A stretch of DNA of 64,000 nucleotides from Leucobacter sp. cx-42 (GCF_014529985.1 NZ_JACVMU010000005.1:62001-126000), one strand, 5' to 3'. Positions 1 to 9,998 are shown, numbered from the stretch's first letter. A program made the numbers and translations. Notes: a model not told the origin generated them from the sequence alone.

Positions 1-595
1 TCCTCGTGCAGCTGGTGATCCTCTACACCGGCCTCGCTGCAGCAAACATCTTTAGATTTGAAGATGTCTCAGTCGGATTCCTCATCAAGGGCGCCGTCCA
101 GGCCGCGATCATTGGCCTCATGCTCAATGAGAGCGCCTACATCTCGGAGATCGTCCGCGGCGGCCTCGAGTCGATCGAGAAGGGCCAGACCGAGGCAGCA
201 CTGTCGCTCGGCATGACTCCGATGGGCGCCATGCGGTGGATCATTGTGCCGCAGGCGATCCGCGTCATGGTTCCGCCGCTCGGCAACTCTTTCAACGGCC
301 TCATGAAGAGCACGTCAGTGCTCTCGATCATCGGCGTTGCCGAGATGTTCCAGGTTGGTGGCACGATGGCTTCCTCGACCTTCAAGGCGTTCGAGATCTA
401 CATCGTCGTCGCGCTGTACTACTTGCTCCTCACGACAATTTGGACGTTCATCCAGACGTGGATTGAGAACAGCCTCAACGCACGTGCCGGCCTCCCGAAG
501 GCACCCTCGGTCTGGAAGCGCTTGTTCGACTTCCGCGTGAAACGTGACAGCACCGCACCCAAGTCTCCCCTCTCTGTCCAGGAAGGAGCAGCAGC

Positions 596-599
<4 letters not shown>
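1..599 (+). CDS. Polar amino-acid ABC transporter permease (5' end outside window)
   Basis: C-terminal part of an inner-membrane permease of the HisM/GlnP family, which moves a polar amino acid across the membrane with an ATPase partner. The gene is open from the left edge, so its start lies upstream. The EAA loop that contacts the ATPase is clear: [12 protein letters not shown] followed by [16 protein letters not shown]. Two hydrophobic stretches follow, one around [11 protein letters not shown] and one around [15 protein letters not shown]. The last codons overlap the start of the ATPase gene (ATGA at 596-599), so the two genes are translationally coupled. The substrate-binding protein must lie further left. 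The substrate is not readable from the permease alone. Confidence 0.93.
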
Positions 600-1399
<800 letters not shown>

Positions 1400-1411
1400 C
1401 CAGCTCTCACG

Positions 1412-1454
1412 GTGCGGGCGCGGGGTCATTTCGACCTCGCGCCCGCACTTTTTT
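1412..1454 (+). terminator. Rho-independent terminator after the amino-acid ABC operon
   Basis: GTGCGGGCGCGGG at 1412 pairs with CTCGCGCCCGCAC ending at 1448 around a short loop, and six T residues follow. This is the clearest intrinsic terminator in the window. Confidence 0.92.
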
Positions 1455-1540
1455 ACGTGTGGGGCGGATCCGCTCGCGCGTCTTTGCGACTCAAATTGAC
1501 CTCCGCCAGCCAACCCTGTAAGTTCACTTATTGATTAAGC

Positions 1541-1557
1541 AGTTGGTCAGACCAACT
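1541..1557. promoter_or_regulatory. Candidate GntR-family operator upstream of the POT transporter
   Basis: Perfect inverted repeat AGTTGGTC-A-GACCAACT, about 95 bases before the POT start. The TGGTC-n-GACCA form matches known operators of FadR/PdhR/LldR-type GntR regulators, so repression of the transporter by such a protein is likely. No GntR gene is adjacent; the two in the window are at 10.2 and 18.9 kb. Confidence 0.6.
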
Positions 1558-1651
1558 AATCAACTTGCTTGCACCGGTCGCAACTTCCATTGCGATCGGC
1601 CAGACAGCGGATCGCAACCAACCGATCCGCCAAGTTCATCTCGGAGTATCA

Positions 1652-3169
1652 ATGACGAACCCCCAGTCCGGCGGCGCGAAGACCGCGCCCCACACGAAGG
1701 CACCCGACACCGCCACCGTTGGCGTCACCCGTGCCCTCAACGTCGTCTCCCGCGACGCCAAGCCGAGCGGCCTGCTCACGCTCTCGGGCGTGGAAATGTG
1801 GGAGCGCTTCAGCTTCTACGGCCTGCAGGTGCTGCTCGCGTACTACCTCTACTACTCGCTCAGCGATGGCGGCCTCGGCCTCCCCCAGCCCGTCGCACTC
1901 GGCATCGCAGGTTCGTACGGCGGCCTCGTCTACATCTCGCAGATCATCGGCGCCTGGGTTGCCGACCGCGTGCTCGCTCCGAAGTACGTCGTGCTCGTTG
2001 GCGGCACCGCGATCCTTGCGGGCCACATCATGCTCGCGGTCGTTCCCGGCCTCATCGGCCTCATCATCGGCCTCGCCCTCATCGTCATCGGCACCGGTGG
2101 CCTGAAGGTGAACACCACCATGATGGTCGGCGCGCTCTACCCCGACGGCGGCGCACGCCGCGACGCGGGCTACGCGATCTACTACATGGGCATCACCATC
2201 GGCGCGTTCGCCGGCCCGCTCATCACCGGCGCACTGCACCAGTCGTGGGGCTTCCACCTGGCGTTCGGCGCTGCGGCAGTCGGTATGGCATTCGGCCTCG
2301 GCCAGTACATCTTCGGCATGCGCCGCCTCCCAGCGAGCACCGCGGTCGTGCCGAACCCGCTCCCCGCAGCACAGCGCGCAAAGTGGATCATCATCACCGT
2401 CGTTGCCATCGGCCTCATCGCGATTGCGGTCATGACCGGTCTGATCCGCCCCGACAACATCAGCAGTGTCGTTGCACTCATCGTGCTCGTGGCAGCGATT
2501 GGTCTCTTCTCGATGCTCCTCACGAACAAGCAGGTCACCCGCAGCGAGCGCGGCGCAATCGTGAAGTACGTGCCGGTATTCCTCATGAGCCTCGTATTCT
2601 GGACCTTGCTCTTCCAGCTCTTCACCGCATTCGCGGTTTTCGCCGACACGAAGATCAACCTCACCATTGGCTCATACACGATGCCCCCGAGCCTCATTGT
2701 GACGCTCGAGAGTCTCGCAGTTGCGGCGGTCACCGCGCTCCTCGCATTCATGTGGACCCGCGCACGCTCGACCCGCATGGAGCCCATCACCAAGCTCGTT
2801 GTCGGCATCATTGCAATGGCAGCTGGCGCTGCAGCAATCGTGCCCTTCAGCTTCGGCGCCGGTCAGTCGATGCCGCTCGTCATGGCGCTCCTCGTGATGG
2901 TCTTCTTCGCATTCGGCGAAGCACTTTTCGCGCCCTCGGCACTGTCATTCACCGCAGAGTTGGCACCCAAGGCAGCAAGCTCACAGATGACCGCGCTCTA
3001 CTTCCTCACGATGGCTGGCGGATCGACCCTCTCGGGTTGGATCTCGCAGGCGTACCGCGAGGGCGCTGAGGCGCAGTACTTCGGCACCGTTGCGATCATC
3101 TCGATCATCGCTGTTGTGGCGCTCGCGGTCGCGTACCGTGCGATCAGCAAGTCGGTCGCGAAGCGCTAA
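1652..3169 (+). CDS. POT/PTR2 family proton-coupled di/tripeptide transporter
   Basis: Integral membrane symporter (505 aa) of the proton-dependent oligopeptide transporter family, expected to import di- and tripeptides with H+. The family signature in helix 1 is present as GVEMWERFSFYGLQVLL (the ExxER motif), and the length and repeated long hydrophobic helices fit a 14-helix POT protein. I chose the ATG at 1652 because GGAG stands about seven bases before it; an upstream in-frame start would add 29 residues unlike the family. It is a single-gene unit: a GntR-like operator lies upstream and a hairpin downstream. The gene sits after an amino-acid importer, in keeping with the peptide-using character of the region. 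Confidence 0.93.
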   Translation: MTNPQSGGAKTAPHTKAPDTATVGVTRALNVVSRDAKPSGLLTLSGVEMWERFSFYGLQVLLAYYLYYSLSDGGLGLPQPVALGIAGSYGGLVYISQIIGAWVADRVLAPKYVVLVGGTAILAGHIMLAVVPGLIGLIIGLALIVIGTGGLKVNTTMMVGALYPDGGARRDAGYAIYYMGITIGAFAGPLITGALHQSWGFHLAFGAAAVGMAFGLGQYIFGMRRLPASTAVVPNPLPAAQRAKWIIITVVAIGLIAIAVMTGLIRPDNISSVVALIVLVAAIGLFSMLLTNKQVTRSERGAIVKYVPVFLMSLVFWTLLFQLFTAFAVFADTKINLTIGSYTMPPSLIVTLESLAVAAVTALLAFMWTRARSTRMEPITKLVVGIIAMAAGAAAIVPFSFGAGQSMPLVMALLVMVFFAFGEALFAPSALSFTAELAPKAASSQMTALYFLTMAGGSTLSGWISQAYREGAEAQYFGTVAIISIIAVVALAVAYRAISKSVAKR

Positions 3170-3241
3170 CGGATTCACCGGTTCACTGACCGGGTGCACC
3201 GTCCTAGTGCGCTGCCCTGGCACGTGAACACCCGCACCGCT

Positions 3242-3289
3242 GCTCCCCGAGCGTTGGATGTGCTGCTTGCATTCCAACGCTCGGGGAGC
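3242..3289 (+). terminator. Long hairpin after the POT gene
   Basis: GCTCCCCGAGCGTTGGA pairs perfectly with TCCAACGCTCGGGGAGC over a 14-base loop. Only a short T-run (GGTTTGC) follows, so termination may be incomplete. The rest of 3170-3440 holds only the upstream region of the next gene; I see no other feature there. Confidence 0.75.
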
Positions 3290-3440
3290 GGTTTGCATTA
3301 GATTGCCTTAGGCTTTTGCTCGGCACTCATTAGACTTAGGTTTCTCGCGGAGAGTTCTTTGCCTCTCCCACGACAATTTGTCGCATCACTCAGGCATGCT
3401 TCACGACGCTGGCGTCGCGAGACAGAACGGAAGAACACCA

Positions 3441-5603
3441 ATGACGGGTCATCCACAGCGCTCAGCACGCGATACCGAAGTCTCGCCACAGCGCACGATG
3501 CGCAGGCGCCCAGGTCTTCTCGCGATTGCGCTGGGTCTCATGCTCTCGCTCGCTGGTGTTGCAGCGCCTGCAGGCGTTCCCGGCGCGGCAGCCGCTCCCC
3601 CAGAACTCGAGCTCATCACCTCAACGAGCACGCTCAACATGACCGCTGCCAGCCAGTCAATCACCTACGTCGCGACCGTGAAAAATGCCACCGACGCAAA
3701 GGTCACGGACGTGGATGTGAATTTCCATGATTCCAGCACCTTTGGCGCGTTTTCGTACTACCCGCCCGCACTCACTGCACTCGAGCCGGGCGAGTCAACA
3801 TCGTTCATTGCGACGTATCGCGTCACCCAGCCGGCAATCGACGCGCTCAGCGTCGAGCTCTCTGCTTCCGCTACTGCGAAGTCCACACAGAGCGGCACAA
3901 GCCAAATCATCTCCGCGAGATCAACTCCCGTGACGCTCACGACCGTGGCCGACGCCAAGTTCGACTACACCGTTGCCTTTGACCGTACGTATACCGAGGC
4001 GACCATGCCGTTCCCGGGAGACAAGGCAAATCACGTGTTCACGGTCACGAACACCGGCAACCTCACAATCACCGGTTTGGACTACCAGTTCAGCACCGGA
4101 AGGTGCACGTTCCCAGATGCGGTCGGTCCGTTCGCGACCGAGAACCTCCCCATCCCTCCAGGAGCAACAAAGACCTTCAACCTCGCCCACACCATCACCC
4201 AGGATCAGATTGATTACACCCCGAACGACTGCGTTTTGACGCTTCGGGCAAACACCAGCGCAGGAGCTATCCCTACGCCGAGTGGCAAGCAAAGCGCGCT
4301 GCCAGCGCTCAAATTCCGGGCTGCAACCGTCACCCTCACAACAGATCCGATCGCTCCAGATATGTTCCGAGTCGGCGCCGAGATTACCTTCAGGTTCACT
4401 GTCACGCATACTGGCAACACAACTTATCAGCGTCTCGACCTCACCGAAGGCCCCGATGCTTTCTCAGGAGACGGAGCTTTCACAGGGCCCGCCATCAAGC
4501 AGTTCGATGACCTTCTCCCCGGGGGTTCCGGCTCAACCACGGCACACTACACACTCACTCCAGAAGACATTAAGCGCGGCTACCTCACGTACGCTCCAAG
4601 CGCGGCGATCGGCGCCCAGAAGATCGCGATCGAGCCGATCACCTTGCCGAGTACGCCCACACCGAAGCTCACGGTAGGTGTATCGGCGGATCGTTCCAAG
4701 CTCACCCAAGCTGGCGAAACTGTCAAACTGGCGTTCACCGTCACCAACGAAGGCAACGTCACCATCCCTGACGCGCAGCTCGCCGACCTCACGTCGACCG
4801 GCACCGGCACATTCAACATCATTTCTGGTTCCCCCGCGCTTCTCGCTCCTGGCACGTCACAGACATTCAACGTTGAATACACCGCATCTCAGGCCGACAT
4901 TGACTCACAAGCTGTGTCATTCTCGGCGACCTCCACTGGCACGCCTCCGAGTAACTGGACGCTGCCCGCGGGGAACGTGAGCTCCGTTACGCTCGCGTCT
5001 GTCCAGACGCCGAGCCTTGACACGCAGCTCACCGCTGATATCGACGTAGTAACCCAAGCCGGGCAGCGGGTTGTGTACACTGCCACCGTTGAGAACACGG
5101 GAAATGTCACGCTCACGGATGTGTTCCCCGAGACCCAGGCGTTCTCAGGCGCGGGCACGCTCCCCGCGTTCGTCGGCCAGCCGGTCACGCTCGCGCCGGG
5201 TGAATCAGCATCGTGGGAATCCACCTATGCGGCCACAGCTGCAGACTTGGCACTCTCGTCCATTGCCCACACCGCTGCGGTGATCGGACTCGATCCGAAT
5301 GGGGCTCAGGTGGCGGGTGATCCGCTGACACTGTCGCTCGACGTGCGCGCAATCCCCGAGACCACGCCTGGGGATGGCGACGATCCTGACGGGAAGGACC
5401 CAGACCCCGAGACACCTGCCACTGGCGACGGCGGCCCGAACACCGCCGGTACTGCTGACGGCACGAAGGCTGGCGGATCCGCCCTCGCCAACACCGGCAG
5501 CAACGCACCGAACAGCCTCGGCTTCCTCGGCGCATTCGTCCTCGCAGCTGGCGCGCTCCTCCTGGTCCGCGCGAAGGCCCGCAAGGCACGCTCCGCACGA
5601 TAA
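3441..5603 (+). CDS. LANTG cell-wall-anchored repeat protein
   Basis: Secreted surface protein of 720 aa. An N-terminal signal (RRRPGLLAIALGLMLSLAG, then an Ala-rich cleavage region) is followed by about five to six Ig-like repeats of 100-120 residues. Each has a TVTNTGNxT-type strand and an LxPGxSxTFxxxYT-type turn, as in DUF11/DUF7507 proteins. A Pro/Gly/Asp linker (around DGDDPDGKDPDPETP) leads to LANTG, a hydrophobic helix and a basic tail: a sortase signal of the LAxTG class used by many actinobacteria. The ATG at 3441 has GGAAG eight bases before it. Likely role: stalk or adhesin, by inference only. No sortase gene is in the window. Confidence 0.88.
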   Translation: MTGHPQRSARDTEVSPQRTMRRRPGLLAIALGLMLSLAGVAAPAGVPGAAAAPPELELITSTSTLNMTAASQSITYVATVKNATDAKVTDVDVNFHDSSTFGAFSYYPPALTALEPGESTSFIATYRVTQPAIDALSVELSASATAKSTQSGTSQIISARSTPVTLTTVADAKFDYTVAFDRTYTEATMPFPGDKANHVFTVTNTGNLTITGLDYQFSTGRCTFPDAVGPFATENLPIPPGATKTFNLAHTITQDQIDYTPNDCVLTLRANTSAGAIPTPSGKQSALPALKFRAATVTLTTDPIAPDMFRVGAEITFRFTVTHTGNTTYQRLDLTEGPDAFSGDGAFTGPAIKQFDDLLPGGSGSTTAHYTLTPEDIKRGYLTYAPSAAIGAQKIAIEPITLPSTPTPKLTVGVSADRSKLTQAGETVKLAFTVTNEGNVTIPDAQLADLTSTGTGTFNIISGSPALLAPGTSQTFNVEYTASQADIDSQAVSFSATSTGTPPSNWTLPAGNVSSVTLASVQTPSLDTQLTADIDVVTQAGQRVVYTATVENTGNVTLTDVFPETQAFSGAGTLPAFVGQPVTLAPGESASWESTYAATAADLALSSIAHTAAVIGLDPNGAQVAGDPLTLSLDVRAIPETTPGDGDDPDGKDPDPETPATGDGGPNTAGTADGTKAGGSALANTGSNAPNSLGFLGAFVLAAGALLLVRAKARKARSAR

Positions 5604-5620
5604 GCACCGCGGAGACACAA

Positions 5621-5653
5621 GAAGGGGAGCAACTCAGTGAGCTGCTCCCCTTC
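5621..5653. terminator. Convergent hairpin between the wall protein and pyrE
   Basis: GAAGGGGAGCA pairs with TGCTCCCCTTC around an 11-base loop, between two genes that end toward each other. It probably serves both strands; T-runs are weak. Confidence 0.75.
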
Positions 5654-5698
5654 TGCGTTACCGGGCGGGCGTCGAATCGCGACGCCGCGCCGGAAGTA

Positions 5699-6253
5699 TT
5701 ACTGCGGGTCGAGACCGAGGTCGTCGAGGCCGATTGCGTAACGGTACTCGTAGCCTGCCTCTTCGATGCGTGCCTTTGCGGGCGCCTGACGGTCAACCAC
5801 TACGGCAACGCCGGCGACGATAGCGCCAACCTTCTCGAGTGCCTCGATGGCCTTGAGGGGCGATCCGCCGGTCGTCGAAGTGTCTTCAACAACGATGACG
5901 CGCTTGCCATCAAGATCGGGACCCTCAACCTGGCGGCCGCGGCCGTGGTCCTTGGGCTCCTTGCGGACGACGAACGAGTCGTACACTTTGCCGCGTGCAA
6001 CACCCTGGTGCATGATCGCCGAAGCGATGGGGTCAGCGCCCATGGTGAGGCCGCCAACTGCGACAACGCCATCGACGTCGTCGATGAGGTCGAGCATGAC
6101 CTGGCCAATGAGCGGAGCCGCGCGGTGATCAAGGCTCAGCTTGCGGAGGTCGATGTAGTACGTCGCCTTCTTGCCGCTGGTGAGCGTGAAGTCACCGTGG
6201 AATACGGCCTCGGTCGTAATAAGTTCAATGAGCTGATCGCGTGCGGTGGTCAT
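5699..6253 (-). CDS. pyrE: Orotate phosphoribosyltransferase
   Basis: Joins orotate to PRPP to give OMP, the fifth step of pyrimidine synthesis, in the cytoplasm. 184 aa. The PRPP-binding motif VIVVEDTSTTGGS is at about residues 119-131, and the flexible catalytic loop is FVVRKEPKDHG at 94-104. I chose the ATG at 6253 because GAGGGT precedes it; a longer reading frame exists but adds 12 unlike residues. It stands alone, away from other pyr genes, as is common in actinobacteria. The hairpin at 6304-6339 separates it from the symporter gene upstream, so it has its own promoter. Confidence 0.95.
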   Translation of the reverse strand: MTTARDQLIELITTEAVFHGDFTLTSGKKATYYIDLRKLSLDHRAAPLIGQVMLDLIDDVDGVVAVGGLTMGADPIASAIMHQGVARGKVYDSFVVRKEPKDHGRGRQVEGPDLDGKRVIVVEDTSTTGGSPLKAIEALEKVGAIVAGVAVVVDRQAPAKARIEEAGYEYRYAIGLDDLGLDPQ

Positions 6254-6295
6254 ACCCTCAATTCTACGTTGCGTTTTGCCGAAGAACATCGGGGC

Positions 6296-6339
6296 ACAAA
6301 AAGACCGATGGCCAGGTCACTGAAGACCTGGCCATCGGT
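6296..6339 (-). terminator. Terminator of the dicarboxylate/amino-acid symporter gene
   Basis: A 15-bp stem (ACCGATGGCCAGGTC with its complement) lies just after the symporter stop. On the minus strand it is followed by CTTTTT, so it is an intrinsic terminator for that gene. Confidence 0.85.
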
Positions 6340-6376
6340 TACGCGCGAGGCGCCGGGAACGGGGCGCGGATCGCGA

Positions 6377-7798
6377 CTACTTCGTGGGCGCTTCTGACTC
6401 GATTGCGCTGTCTGCGTCAGCATCTGCTGCCGCCTCAGCGTCGACATCGTTGTTGTCGAACGCGAGGCCCTTGCGGGGCGCGTTGTAGAGGTCCATGTCG
6501 ATGATGCCCTCGCGCTTTGCGACGACAGCCGGGACGAGCGCCTGACCTGCGACGTTGAGCGCGGTGCGGCCCATGTCGATGATCGGGTCAACTGCGAGCA
6601 GCAGGCCGACACCCTCGAGGGGCAGTCCGAGCGTCGACAGCGTCAGCGTGAGCATGACGGTCGCGCCGGTGGTGCCTGCGGTTGCAGCCGAGCCGACAAC
6701 CGAGACGAGCACGATGAGGAGGTACTGCACGATGGTGAGCTCAATACCGAAGAACTGAGCGATGAAGATCGCTGCGACGGCGGGGTAGACCGCTGCGCAA
6801 CCGTCCATCTTGGTGGTCGCACCGAGGGGCACGGCGAACGATGCGTAACCGCGGGGTACACCGAGGTTACGCTCGGTCACGCGCTGGGTCAGGGGCAGGG
6901 TGCCGATCGACGAGCGGCTGACGAAGCCGAGCTGCACTGCGGGCCAGACGCCCGAGAAGTACTGCTTGATCGAGAGGCCGTTGGCCTTGACGATTGCCGG
7001 GTAGACCACGAACATCACGATGAGGAGACCCAAGTACAGGACCGCAACGAACGAGGTGAGCGAGCCCATCTTGTCCCAGCCGTACTGTGCAACCGCGTTA
7101 CCGATGAGGCCGAGGGTACCGATCGGAGCGATACGAATGATCCACCAGAGCACCTTCTGGATGATCGCGAGCGCCGACTCAGTGAAGCGGATGAAGGGCT
7201 CAGCCTGTGCGCCAATCTTGAGTGCAGCAATACCCACAGCAACCGAGATCACGATGATCTGGAGCACGTTGAAGCCAGGGCTTGCGGTGACCGCGCCTGC
7301 TTCAGCGTCGAACGACGCGTTGACCGAGAGGCCAAGGAAGTTCGAGGGAACGAGGCCGATCAGGAAGTTCCACCAGGTACCGACCGCGTAGGGGTCACCG
7401 GTCTCGAGATCCTGCGATGCCGAAGCACCGGGCTTCAGGATGACGCTGAGCACGATACCGACGGTCACCGAGATGAGTGCGGTGATCGCGAACCAGAGCA
7501 GGGTCTGACCGGCGAGACGTGCCGCGTTCTTCACCTTGCGGAGGCCGACGATACTCGACACGATTGCGGTGAAGATGAGCGGGACAACCGCTGCCTTCAG
7601 CAGCGAAACGTAGCTGCTGCCGATCACCGAAAGGGTTGCCTGGAGGCCGTTGGGATTGCCCTCAACGTCGGGGCCGAGCGAGCGGGCCAGGCCGCCGAGC
7701 GCGAGACCCACGACGAGTGCCGCCAGAATCTGCCAACCGAAGGAAGTGACCCACTTGGGCAGCTTCCGCTTCTTCACTGCTGCTGTCTCTGCAGACAT
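6377..7798 (-). CDS. Dicarboxylate/amino-acid:cation symporter (DAACS family)
   Basis: Membrane symporter (473 aa) of the GltP/DctA family that takes up glutamate, aspartate or C4-dicarboxylates with Na+ or H+. Landmarks: RSSIGTLP at 295-302 (the serine-rich hairpin HP1), TKMDG at 329-333, and DPIIDMGRTALNVAG in helix 8. In the archaeal homologue GltPh the third motif is NMDG; here the Asn is Lys, which should alter the cation site. The acidic C-terminal tail (DVDAEAAADADAD) is not typical of the family core. GAGAGGAAAAC precedes the ATG. A terminator follows, so the gene is monocistronic. Confidence 0.93.
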   Translation of the reverse strand: MSAETAAVKKRKLPKWVTSFGWQILAALVVGLALGGLARSLGPDVEGNPNGLQATLSVIGSSYVSLLKAAVVPLIFTAIVSSIVGLRKVKNAARLAGQTLLWFAITALISVTVGIVLSVILKPGASASQDLETGDPYAVGTWWNFLIGLVPSNFLGLSVNASFDAEAGAVTASPGFNVLQIIVISVAVGIAALKIGAQAEPFIRFTESALAIIQKVLWWIIRIAPIGTLGLIGNAVAQYGWDKMGSLTSFVAVLYLGLLIVMFVVYPAIVKANGLSIKQYFSGVWPAVQLGFVSRSSIGTLPLTQRVTERNLGVPRGYASFAVPLGATTKMDGCAAVYPAVAAIFIAQFFGIELTIVQYLLIVLVSVVGSAATAGTTGATVMLTLTLSTLGLPLEGVGLLLAVDPIIDMGRTALNVAGQALVPAVVAKREGIIDMDLYNAPRKGLAFDNNDVDAEAAADADADSAIESEAPTK

Positions 7799-8131
7799 GT
7801 TTTCCTCTCAGTTCCGGCTCTGCGCACACGTGAAAAACCCGGGCAAGACCCGCGTTTGAACGTGACCGCGCCACGGCCGGAGTGACCGTACGCTGTGTGT
7901 TCCCGACGGGCTCCCCCGGAGCCGATCGCGCTGCCCGCGTGCAGTGCGCGCACTGGTGTGACGCAAACTGCCGGACTAACAAGAAAGACAATAGCACCTA
8001 TTCGCTTAGCTTATTTCTTGCATTACAAATAGTTGCACGGCTGCGGGGGCGGCGCGCACTTCCTTTACCCCGCATAGGCTTTGCGCCCATTGGGGAGCGC
8101 GCTCTCCCTGCGCTCCCCCCTGCGCCCACGC
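7799..8131. other. Promoter and leader region of the symporter gene
   Basis: About 330 bases without a gene. The segment 7978-8040 is clearly more A+T-rich than its surroundings and probably holds the minus-strand promoter of the symporter. I see no other feature before the repeats that begin at 8132. Confidence 0.45.
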
Positions 8132-8197
8132 GCAGAAATCGAGCTTCGGTCAGACGGTTTCGGCGTTTTCCGCCCTACCAAAGCAACTTTTTCTGAC
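8132..8197. repeat. Palindrome family I, copy 1 (degenerate)
   Basis: Left arm AGAAATCGAGCTTCGGTCAG and right arm CTACCAAAGCAACTTTTTCT still align as a hairpin but with many mismatches, so this is a decayed member. The left arm is nearly identical to the arm of copy 7 at 28357. Confidence 0.6.
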
Positions 8198-8253
8198 CAG
8201 GCAGGAGGCCGGGAGCACTCACCCAGCCAGCCCCGGTGCGGCACCTCCTTGTT

Positions 8254-8360
8254 GGCAAGGTTGGGTGCAGGCCCAACCGCGGCAGCCGCTTTGCGAGGTT
8301 CCGCCACCAGCAAGGGCACACCTTGGCGCTGCCGCGGGCGAGCCTCGGCTCGTCCTTGCC
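8254..8360 (+). repeat. Structured repeat family II, copy 1
   Basis: 107-nt element with nested pairing. Outer stem GGCAAGG (8254) with CCTTGCC (8354); hairpin TTGGG/CCCAA (8261/8272); long stem CCGCGGCAGC (8277) with GCTGCCGCGG (8328); hairpin CGAGCC/GGCTCG (8339-8352). It lies between palindrome copies 1 and 2. The same layout recurs at 31810 and 43485 and, truncated, at 20969. It could be a structured RNA or a miniature mobile element. Confidence 0.75.
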
Positions 8361-8419
8361 GAGGGCTTGTTGCCTGGCGCAGAGATCCGCCCACAGGCCA
8401 AGAATCCCGCCTCCCGTCG

Positions 8420-8487
8420 GTATGCAAAAGTGCCTTCGGTATGCCGAAATCACATGAATCTCGCATACCGAAGGCACTTTTACATAC
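8420..8487. repeat. Palindrome family I, copy 2
   Basis: 24 of 25 paired positions: AAAAGTGCCTTCGGTATGC with its complement, closed by a loop of about 18 bases. It lies just beyond the 3' end of the APC permease gene (minus strand). Confidence 0.9.
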
Positions 8488-8536
8488 GGACGGCAAAACT
8501 ACCGGCCGGATTCCAGCCCGCCGGAGAACCGGAACC

Positions 8537-9940
8537 TTAGCCGCGCACCTCATCCTGGTACGGAATGGTCGGCATGGTCTCGGTCGCAGCACCATCAATG
8601 TTGAGCGCGAGCGGCCCACCGTGCTGTTTGCGACGCACGACGTACACGATGATGCCCACCGCAAGCCACGCACCACCGAGCACGTAGGTGAAGGGCGCGA
8701 GCGAGGTCCAGAGCCAGACAATCGACGCGAAGCCGATGAGCGGCATGACGAGGTTGCGCAGCAAACCCCAGCCGCGGCGCAGCTTCAGGTCAACGAACAG
8801 CACCTTGATGGTGGTGAGGTTCACGAGCGCGAACGCTACAAGTGCGCCGAAGTTGATCATGTAGACGGCCTGATCGAGCGTAATGAAGAGCGCGACGAGC
8901 GCGACCGCGGACACCACGAGCGCTGCAACGTACGGGGTGCGGAAGCGCGGGTGCAGCTTCGCAAAGAACGAGGGCAGGATCTTGTCGCGACCCATCGCGA
9001 ACAGCACGCGACTCACGCTCATCTGCGCGGCAGCGCCACACGTGACGAGGCCAGCGATGTTGATGATGACGAACGCGGCCATGAACCAGTCGCCGCCAGC
9101 CTGCTGCATGAGCTCGGTGCCGGCTGCGTCGAGGTTTTCGATCTGGGTCCAGTCGGGCATGATGAGGCTGCCGGCGATCGCGAACGCGAGGTAGCCGAGG
9201 CCTGCAACGAGGGTTGCGAGCACGATGCCGCGGGGCACGGTGCGGCGGGGATTCTTGGTCTCTTCCGACAGGGTCGCGACACCGTCGAAGCCAAGGAAGA
9301 CGAAGGACAGCAGCGCGGCGGCTGACAGGATCGGCACAATGCCAGCATCGCCGATCGACAGCGGTCCGGTGATTGCTTCAACGCTCACCTCGGGCGCGTT
9401 CACAATCGCCAGCACGAGGAATCCGAGCACGAGCAAGATCGACGCCGTGATCACCACTGAGTTCAGGCGGCGGATCCACGAAACGCCAACCACACTCAGC
9501 ACCGCAACGATGACGATGCAGATGAGCGTTCCCATCCAGGTCGGCACGCCACCGAAGAGACTGTTGAAGTAGAGACCGAACAGCAGGAAGTTCACCATTG
9601 GCAGGAACAGGTAGTCGAGCATCATGACCCAGCCGGTCAGGAAGCCGGTGACTGAGCCGAAGCCGCGCGTCACGTAGGCGTAGGCGCCACCGGTGATCGG
9701 CACATGCGAGGCCATGCGGCCGTAGCTGTGCGCAGTGAAGAGCATGATGATGATTGCCGCAACGTACGCCGCGGGGAGGTGGCCGTCACTGATGGCTGAC
9801 GCGGGGCCGTACACCGAGACGACCGAGAGCACGCCCATCGAGGTGAGGCCGTACAGCACGAGCGCCGGGAGGCCCAGCTCTCGCTTCATGGTGCGTGGAC
9901 GCTGTGCTTCTTCGTTCGTTGAAGTTGCGGGGGTGGTCAT
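8537..9940 (-). CDS. APC-superfamily amino-acid permease
   Basis: Membrane transporter (467 aa) with about twelve hydrophobic helices. The family's helix-1 region is visible as LVLYGLTSMGVLSVVSVYGP. The stretch VPITGGAYAYVTRGFG is typical of APC amino-acid permeases, and FLGFDGVATLSEETKNPRR is the conserved loop after helix 6. The substrate cannot be named. AAAGGAGTCTGAGT precedes the ATG. A divergent GntR regulator starts 218 bases away, and two matching candidate operators stand between them, so local control is likely. Confidence 0.92.
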   Translation of the reverse strand: MTTPATSTNEEAQRPRTMKRELGLPALVLYGLTSMGVLSVVSVYGPASAISDGHLPAAYVAAIIIMLFTAHSYGRMASHVPITGGAYAYVTRGFGSVTGFLTGWVMMLDYLFLPMVNFLLFGLYFNSLFGGVPTWMGTLICIVIVAVLSVVGVSWIRRLNSVVITASILLVLGFLVLAIVNAPEVSVEAITGPLSIGDAGIVPILSAAALLSFVFLGFDGVATLSEETKNPRRTVPRGIVLATLVAGLGYLAFAIAGSLIMPDWTQIENLDAAGTELMQQAGGDWFMAAFVIINIAGLVTCGAAAQMSVSRVLFAMGRDKILPSFFAKLHPRFRTPYVAALVVSAVALVALFITLDQAVYMINFGALVAFALVNLTTIKVLFVDLKLRRGWGLLRNLVMPLIGFASIVWLWTSLAPFTYVLGGAWLAVGIIVYVVRRKQHGGPLALNIDGAATETMPTIPYQDEVRG

Positions 9941-9998
9941 ACTCAGACTCCTTTGTGCGCTGTGACTGCCCGGGCGGATTGTTCATCGGCCCCGTTGG

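Noticed and set aside
1531-3069. Long open frame (over 500 codons) overlapping the POT transporter
   Set aside because: It is a high-GC shadow: Arg/His/Pro-rich with no domain, while the overlapping frame is a clear POT protein.
8081-9325. Open frame of 414 codons over the repeat region and opposite the APC permease
   Set aside because: It runs through palindromes and antisense to a clear permease; no motif.
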